64,000 bases of DNA. Origin: Heterobasidion occidentale (taxonomy: Eukaryota; Basidiomycota; Agaricomycetes; Russulales; Bondarzewiaceae). The notes below the pieces were generated by a model. The model ran no database searches. It had not been told where the DNA came from and saw nothing but the letters and a program-made list of their open reading frames with translations. The stretch spans positions 248,001 through 312,000 of the forward strand of contig JBCAQO010000011.1 in NCBI GenBank assembly GCA_039111635.1, in the 5' to 3' direction. Of the stretch, positions 57,621-64,000 are shown one piece after another; position 1 is the stretch's first letter; every line of letters begins with the position of its first letter. The position numbers were made by a program, and so were the translations under genes.

Positions 57621-58496
57621 CCGACCCTGCTCGTTTCGCCGACTAGCTTGTCCATATCCGATACCGACCATTTGCGCTCTTCCTCTGATCCGGGGTACAG
57701 TCTGTAGACTTCTTCGCAGAACTCCTTGAATGTCTTCGTGGCGTCGGTGAAAGTGGTGAGCGATTCCCAAAGCTCACAGGTGTCGACGTCCAGGAATCGG
57801 CAAGCGTGTTTCTTCCTTTCCTGCTCGTCTTCTACCGCAGACCGAACGAAGTGGAAGTCCAGATCGGCAAAATATCGTCTCAATTCGCGGGGTTGATGGG
57901 GGTCAAAGGTCGGGCCGTTCGATCTCCACGAGCGGGCATGGATGGGTTGCCATAGTGAGAAAGTCAAAGGTGGGGGAGAAGGTATTGTTTGCTAAGGTGA
58001 TCGGGGATGGAGTCGCTGGTTCGAAGGAGCGTTCTAGCGAAGTTGGTCGGATGGTCGGCGTCCAGAAGACGGGGCTGCGTGGGATTAACGGCGAGATGGA
58101 GTCGTGGAGAGATGGTATAGGAGACAGAGGTGATTGTTCTAAGAGCGCAAGGTCGAGGATGGGGGAAATCGGCGGGAGTAGCGATCGGTTCGGCGACGAC
58201 GGTGGGGTTAAGAAGAAAGTGGAGTCGGGTGGCGGCGAGAGCGATGGCGAGGATTCAAGATCAAGATAGTGATGGTGGGCTAGATGCTCCGGGACTATAT
58301 CGGCGTCTCCGAACAAACTTCGGTCGGCAGATGTTTCCTGAGTATTGAAGCTATCGATAACTGTTTGTCGTTCTTCGCGCTCCGCTGTTGGTCGGGACGA
58401 GCGACGTAGATTCCTTGAGGTAATTTTGAATACTAACCCTCGCGGTGGGCTCCAAAATGATACGCTAGAGGTGGCTCTAAGTGCTGAGCACAACAC
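57621..58496 (-). pseudogene. Gypsy-C copy 2 leader and Gag start
   Basis: The leader (58496-57903) reads SFNTQETSADRSLFGDADIV, then Pro/Ser-rich sequence as in copy 1. The Gag frame shows LRRYFADLDFHFVRSAVEDE and RFLDVDTCELWESLTTF up to the gap. Where copy 1 has ATGGCGACCCC, this copy has ATGGCAACCC, one C short, so leader and Gag fall in different frames. Confidence 0.82.
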
Positions 58497-58550
58497 TAAA
58501 ACAACCTCTAATGCAGGGGTGCTGGAGCTAGTATCTAATACACAAGGAAT

Positions 58551-59534
58551 TGTTAGTGATGACTTTAGAAATTGAAGGCGTACTGAGAAGCAACGGGGAG
58601 TGTGAGATTATAGCGCCCGAACGGTTTCGGGACTGCACCGAACACCGACCGAACGTTCGGTCGGTTGTGTCGGGGATTCGGTCGGTAACGAGAAGGTAGT
58701 GTTGCGACCGACAACTACGTGCTTCAAGAGCCACACGGGACTCTGACAATATACGAGGGAGGACGGGGGTTACGAGCGAAGAGACGAGTACGAACGCGAA
58801 TGAGGCCGAACGACGAGGATGACAAGTTTTCGGAAGTTGACGAAGACGATTTCGATGGTTGCGACGAGTGCGGATGAGCTCTGAACTGTGGGGTGCGAAA
58901 GCTGGTTTATTCCAGAGTTGTATGTAGGTTTTTATAGTAAACAGAGCCCCTAAGTAAGATATTGAACAAGAAATGAGAGTAGATGTCGACTGGGCGCCAA
59001 GCCCTAGCGAACAGAGAAGATAAGAAGGTAGGTGAGATGTCCATATGGGTTCCGAAGGTGATAAGGTAAAAGTTAATCAGCGATGGCGAAATCCCGACCG
59101 TTCGGGATCCGTCGCCCGAGCGTAGGTAGCAGGAACAGGCGTTGAAGAACCAATGAAAATAGGAAGGAAGTAACGTACGACCAGGGTGGCCAAGTAATGG
59201 TGCAAGATCACATTTGACCGACCATGTGGAAGTCGGGAAGATAAGCGATAAGGAGCGACCGACTCACGGAGCACATCGGCCGACCCGGAATACTGGCTCC
59301 GATCTCGTAAACACCTATTGTAACACTCCTGTGCGGTTACGGTAAGTATGTGAAGTGTAAGCGAACTGACCCAAGTGCTGCCGAACGTCCTTCGGTGGCT
59401 TGCGGTCGGTCGGGTAGGGACCGACCGTGTTCGGTGCGAGTCGGCGTCTTCGGTATTTGTCTAGCGCTGTTCGGTATCTCCCCAAAGCTTCCCAAATACC
59501 TCCCTCGGACCCTAGCGCGGGTGCATGCTCATCA
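58551..59534 (-). repeat. 5' LTR of Gypsy-C copy 2
   Basis: This is the inverted counterpart of 47325-48299. The plus-strand border at 58551 reads TGTTAGTGATGAC. TGTTAC at 59325 is the alternative outer end. Confidence 0.7.
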
Positions 59535-61573
59535 CCGCCTTGGCCTTTTTGTCTTTTTCTGCTTGCTCCTGCTGGGCCTTTGCTTCACAGCAAGCTGTAT
59601 CTTTCCTCCATTCCTTCAAGAGCTCTTCAGAGGTAAGAATTTGAGATGTTGTATGGATGCGTCTTGACATGCTCAACTGATTCTTAGAGTTCAATTGCCG
59701 CTGCACAGTAGCGTGTGCGCACTGCATGAGTGTGCAGTGTGTCTTGGCGGTGTTCTGCTGGGCCTCAGTATTTTGTAAGCTCTTCATTGTGTCTCGAACA
59801 AGCTGTCATAATCACTGATTTTCTTCTTCCCCTGCTTTTGTTTGATGACAGCTCAAGGTACATGATGGTGGAGGTGACGGTGGAAGGGAGGTGGAGGTGG
59901 ACACAGGAGTCAATGTTTGTGAGTGTGTTGTTTGCGAACAAGTTTTTTGAATGGACAGCGTGAGCAAGTCGGAGCGGAGATGTTGATGGAAAGGCTAGAA
60001 CTAGTGCACAACTTTGCAGGAAGTTGAGATGAAAAGGTACGAGGTGTGGTATCTGCTGTTGGGAGAATAGATACATTGTGTCAGAGGTTGTCGATAGCAA
60101 CAATGGCTGCAGCTGCACCGTCTTCACCAATGGTTCAGACAATGTTGAAAGCGTCCTTCCAGTCATCATATGAGTATTGGTCACCAAGCTGCTGTTGGAG
60201 TCGTTCCTCAGTCTGAGGAAGTGTTGTTTTTGGGTTCTGAATGAAATCTTTAATAATGCTCCATGCAGCCAAATCTTGATAAGGGTCTAAAACTATGGTA
60301 AGATTGCTGGCCAAGGAGAAGTCCAAGAGGCTCAACGCACCATTACTGTTTACAGCATTCTCAAATGTCCCCCCCCTTCCAAGAGGCTCAATGCACCATT
60401 ACTGTTTACAGCATCCTTAAATGTTCCCTCCTCTTCTTCTGTTCTTCTGAATCTGTTTCCTGCTCTGACACTCTTGCCTATGTTCACGCAAGAATTGCTG
60501 ATATTTGAGATAATGTCGACTGCCAGCACGGAGGGTTCAAAGAGATTAGAAGAGTTAGAACAGTCAGAGGAATTGGAGGAATCAGGTAAGTCCAAAATCG
60601 AATGAGATTACAATCTGTTTATGTACTCAGGATCATCTGAGAATGGGGTATCAAAAAAGTCAAGCGCCGTGGTTGGATAAGACAAAGGAGCATGTGAGTG
60701 TGTGGAAGTCGTATGGCTGGGCGCAAAATTGATGTCGGCAAAGATCTTTGCATTGAAAGAACAGATTTTGGTCTTGTACCAGGCTGTAAGGATGGTCTCT
60801 TCAGTGAATGTGTTGTCTTGAATTGGCATATAGACATTTACAACATCTCTCAGTATGACAGTCTTGCCTGAACAGGCATTCTGCTAGGCACTTTGCAATG
60901 GTCCAAACACCCTGACATCAAAAGGCTACAAGCAGTGTGTCGTATGTGGAGGATGACATAACAAATGTATGTTATGTTCAATAGCAAGGGAGCGCATGTG
61001 ATTGGCTGTATGTGAACCGTGACCGTCATAGATAAGAAGGATGGGCTTTCCGCTTGTATTATGTGACTTTGCTTGAGGAATGAAACATTTTTCAAACCAG
61101 CTGGCACAAAGGAGATCTGAGGTCCACCCTTTTTTTGATGTACCAAGTCTGGTAAAGGAGAATCAGTAGGCTAAAATCAAAATAGAGATCAGAATACACA
61201 CATTATTTTTTCATTATATTCTCCCCATCCCGGAAACATATCTCTACCTGGAAAAATAAATCTAGGCAAGATGTTTGTTCCATTGGCACAAATACATTTA
61301 ATCACAGTGATGAGCTCGAGATTGTTGTTCTGAATCTTGATCCAAGCCCTTTGATCTCTACTATAGAACAATTTCCACTTGTTGCCTTTTTACCCATCTC
61401 CAAGCTGAATTCCTTTTTCATCCATGTTGTAGATATTTTCCCAAGGGATGTTATGCTTTTGTATAAAATTCTCTAGAAGCTCAAAATGGTGTTCAACAGT
61501 AGTGTGATTAAATGCACGCATGCACTTTAGGTCTAGACCAGAGGGACACCCAAGTACAAGCTCTGGATTTCGG
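59535..61573 (-). pseudogene. pogo/Fot1-like (DDE_1) transposase remnant
   Basis: On the minus strand NIYNMDEKGIQLG (about 61400-61440) holds the first catalytic aspartate. The frame continues FYSRDQRAWIKIQNNNLEL and TVIKCICANGTNILPRFIF, then ILLIYDGHGSHTANHMRSLA (about 61000-61050) and HTTHCLxPFDVxVFGPLQSA (second and third D). The C-terminal tail includes WYKTKICSFNAKIFADINF, SLSMSRRIHTTSQILTSEELL and a Lys/Gln/Ala-rich helix near 59560. Stops and frame shifts interrupt it. The DNA-binding N-terminus is missing because a Gypsy-B-type LTR starts at 61574, and the C-terminus is cut by Gypsy-C copy 2 at 59534. No transposon ends are visible. Confidence 0.8.
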
Positions 61574-62174
61574 TGTTATGAACTGCTCGTTCAATAACCC
61601 AAGAGTATCAGGTTCTTCCCTAGGTCACACAATGGGCAATGTGGTGTGGGAGGTCTCAACTGTATTACAGAGCAATACAGGAGTAAGAGGCGTATATTGA
61701 ACTAGGTATCCGTATAGGAAGATATGGGTGAACGAAGGTAGTATTAGGAAGACTGCTACTGAACGAAGAGAATAGACTAAAGATCCTCAGCCTATTCTAT
61801 GGGCCTTATATACTGTATAGAGTCTAGGGTAAGTGTCCATGCTTCTCTGATGTATCCAATCAGGATAGCTGTGGCCGCTGCCTCTCTCAGTTGGCACCTA
61901 CTCTTGTGCTTCTCCATTTGCACCTTTTCAACCAGGTTGCAAAGAGTACTTACCCATGTTCCCTAAGCCCATGGCATTTTCATGCCTCATGCCCTTATGC
62001 CCTTGACCCCTTTGTAATTCCTCTTCTGATGCTGACTTACCCCATTGGAGGGTTGGCCTTCAAAAACATGCCAAATACCTTAATGTACGCTCCATGGTAG
62101 AGCCACCTAGTAGATGTTATACCAGCCATCGGTTTAGACCCTCTCAAAGGCAGCCAATGGGGAAAGTCATAACA
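61574..62174 (-). repeat. Gypsy-B-type LTR, inverted
   Basis: TGTTATGAACTGCTCG to AAAGTCATAACA, 601 bp, the reverse complement of the family LTR, including TATACTGTATAGAGTCTAGGG. Internal sequence of the same element continues to the right, so this is its 3' LTR. Confidence 0.88.
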
Positions 62175-63382
62175 TCACCCCCTTCCTAGGTTCCAATGCC
62201 TAAGGGAACCACTTGCCTTTGGTGAGCTTCATTGTCATTCCACGTGCAATTTGCTTTCTGGTTGTCCAAGGATCAGAATGCTACTTTCCAATATGACTGC
62301 GTTTTCTGGAGTGAAGACCAACCTATGTTGTTTGATCACCTAGGAGTTTTCCATCTCTGTTGAGTCCCATTTTGTTGTGCACATGTAATGGGTATCCAAG
62401 CCATTCCTGAATGCAGGTCTTCCTGCATGGCATTTGATAAACCAATCTCACTTTTGGTGTGGTATCCAGAAAGGTGTCACGTGCAAATGATTTTATGATG
62501 ATGACTAGGAACGCATTAGTGTGTGTGTGTTTTTGCCCACTGTTGTGTCACTTCCAAATGCCAAAGGCCATGCTTTAGTGTTTCCAGGATAGTTCTTCTT
62601 CTCAGTGATCTCCAGTATCGAGGGGGACTCCAGGTGTGTGGGTTGATCGCTTTACAAAGGCTTAGGCCCACAAACCTATTGAGAAGTCGCACCTACATTA
62701 TTTCTCAACTTGTTTTGAATCCGGCAAGACCTCTTTGAAGATCTACTAACTTTGTCAGCCCCATACGGTGACCCGTCCTAGCTAGAGGGATTGGTGAATG
62801 TCCAGAGTTTGTTTGTCACTTGGAAGTGAGCATGTAGCTCCACTCCATATATTGAACATAAGGTAAGGATTTAAGTGAATAGACTTTTGAGTTGTCCTAT
62901 TGGTTTTACTTGGTGTGAGGGAGTCGGCCTCCATGAATACCCCATTTGTTAAGGCAGTGGGCATCTGCACCAATGGTGAGGACCTGTATTGAATAGACAT
63001 GTTGATCAAATAGACTTGAGAACCCCTTTAGGGTTGTTGATTATCCATACAGATGGTAAAGTGCGGGGTCACTGTAAGGTATGTCCTTTTGTTGGTAGTT
63101 TAAATGTTGTGCCGGACATTCCGTAGATTTATTGTCTTTGTGGACGTCATTTAGTTTATCCTTTAGTCATTGCGGACTGACCTGCTAATTTAGACCAAGG
63201 TTGTTGTGGACTTATCCATCTCCCAACATAGAGTACTTGTGGAACAAGACAGCAGACTTTTCTGCATACCGGAATATTCATTGGTGATGTGTATAGGGCC
63301 CTAGACCAGGTCCTACTTCTTGATAGGGTTCCATTGAGGGAAAATGGTGGACGGTTTACTATATCAAACTAGATAACTTATA
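62175..63382 (-). other. Degenerate internal region of a Gypsy-B-like element
   Basis: CACCCCCTTCC next to the LTR is the inverted polypurine tract. Up to about 62870 the sequence is related, inverted, to 37180-37980. Minus-strand residues such as IARGMTMKLTKGK recall the open frame at 37946. No intact coding remains. Beyond 63020 small inverted repeats and copies of the TAGTTTA core appear (63096, 63152). Confidence 0.5.
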
Positions 63383-63890
63383 GAGTTGTGTCAAAATAGG
63401 GCTTCTATTTTGACACAACTCACATAGCCCTGTAAATGAAGGGCAGCCTAGTTTAACGTCATGGAGGACGGCTATAGTTTATGGTCGTTGTGGACATCTG
63501 CTATCGCCTGGCTTGAACCTTCCGAGCCTTGATAGATTTAATCCTCCAGAGTGAGGTAGTTTAAGGTCATTTTAGACTAGTTGTGGGACAATGAACTTGT
63601 CCCATAACCACAGCTCCTATGCCTTGAAGGAGCAAATAGTTTAATGTCATTGCGGACTAGATTCACATTATGGTGTCAACAATAATGTTGATCAATGATC
63701 CCTATGCTTGAAGGGACAGTAGTTTAACATCATTGCAGACTAGACGGTGTCTTTGACGATATCAAAGACCCCATTCACAATCCCTAGAACAAAAGGACAA
63801 TAATTTACCATTATTTCGGATGTTAGGCAGATAGGCCCAAAAGTGAGGGATGGCCAATCCTTCCCTATCTCCTAAGGCATTAATTTGAGT
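63383..63890. repeat. Array of hairpins with a TAGTTTAA core at about 81-bp period
   Basis: The core TAGTTTAANGTCATTGCGGA and close variants start at 63449, 63475, 63557, 63637, 63720, 63801 and (weak) 63881. From the second onward the spacing is 82, 80, 83, 81 and 80. Between cores lie inverted repeats whose sequence differs in each unit but still pairs: a 17-bp perfect stem 63383-63399/63405-63421, then 63501-63505/63531-63535, 63581-63591/63597-63607, 63676-63681/63686-63691, 63749-63756/63762-63769 and 63829-63835/63864-63870. A second short stem precedes most cores (63427/63440, 63543/63553, 63613/63628, 63699/63712). The function is unknown. Confidence 0.75.
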
Positions 63891-63913
63891 TCAAGGCACA
63901 CGTCCTAGTTGCC

Positions 63914-63967
63914 TTCTGACTGGCCCTTGAAGCGGAATCCTTCTGACTGGCCCTTGAAGCAGAATCC
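63914..63967. repeat. Tandem duplication of 27 bp
   Basis: Two adjacent 27-bp units start TTCTGACTGGCCCTTGAAGC and differ at one position (G or A after the shown part). A third partial relative, CTTCAGACTTCAAGGG, follows inverted near 63971. Confidence 0.85.
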
Positions 63968-64000
63968 TTGCTTCAGACTTCAAGGGTAGAATGAGAACAC

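Larger units (their letters stand above)
57621..59534 (-). mobile_element. Gypsy-C copy 2, inverted 5' end (LTR and gag)
   Basis: The reverse complement matches 47325-49232 closely, with the same left border TGATGAGCATG at 59534. It contains the LTR (59534-58551), the open leader and the start of Gag, and ends at the gap. It is inserted in a pogo-like transposase gene (flank from 59535). Small differences from copy 1 show it is a separate copy, not an assembly echo. Confidence 0.85.

Noticed and set aside
57426..57967. ORFs spanning the N run
   Set aside because: They are open only because N cannot encode a stop; the two sides belong to different elements.
63475..63880. Protein repeat of 27 residues on the minus strand
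   Set aside because: The 80-83 bp spacing does not hold a frame and stops occur in each frame, although an ancient coding origin cannot be excluded.
63383..63890. CRISPR array
   Set aside because: Cores are degenerate, intervening segments are self-complementary hairpins rather than unique spacers, and the genome is eukaryotic.

Overview
This window is nuclear DNA of a filamentous basidiomycete, most likely an Agaricomycete and perhaps a polypore. The evidence is short-intron genes (introns mostly 45-70 nt, exons down to 7 nt), a multipass DUF6534 gene and an Agaricomycete-type F-box gene, a Plavaka-type transposase remnant, and chromodomain Ty3/Gypsy elements.

Positions 1-14,005 are host chromosome with six genes: the 5' end of SMC2 (condensin, minus), a divergently transcribed DUF262 protein with a long disordered tail (plus), a secreted six-hairpin glycosidase-like protein (plus), an F-box protein (minus), an unrecognised protein (plus) and a DUF6534 membrane protein (minus). 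Most of these genes contain a place where the reading frame slips. Wherever I could resolve it, one extra base restores the frame, often in a short homopolymer. This points to base undercalls in the assembly more than to pseudogenes.

Positions 14,998-57,520 and 57,621 to the end are a transposon island. The first part is a three-level nest: a minus-strand Ty1/Copia element (14,998-31,996, 5-bp TSD) was hit by a terminal-inverted-repeat DNA transposon (17,137-28,967, 33-bp TIRs, 8-bp TSD), which was hit by an almost intact plus-strand chromovirus, Gypsy-A (17,709-28,099, 5-bp TSD). All three target-site duplications can be read. The DNA transposon carries one intron-containing gene of unknown function, which Gypsy-A split in its last exon.

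Positions 32,322-57,520 hold a second Gypsy family (Gypsy-B, LTR about 0.6 kb) in several copies of different age, a solo LTR of another family (LTR-D) with its inverted partner, a Plavaka fragment, and a third Gypsy type (Gypsy-C) inserted in one Gypsy-B copy and itself interrupted by another. A 100-base N gap lies at 57,521-57,620. Beyond it are an inverted Gypsy-C 5' end, a decayed pogo/Fot1-like transposase, a minus-strand Gypsy-B-type LTR with a degenerate internal region and, at 63,383-63,890, an unusual array of hairpins with a period near 81 bp.

The priming signals are informative. Gypsy-A and Gypsy-B carry primer-binding sites complementary to the predicted 5' end of their own transcripts, as in Tf1-type self-priming. 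The Copia element carries a site complementary to the anticodon arm of initiator tRNA-Met, as in Drosophila copia. I found no rRNA, tRNA or CRISPR features.
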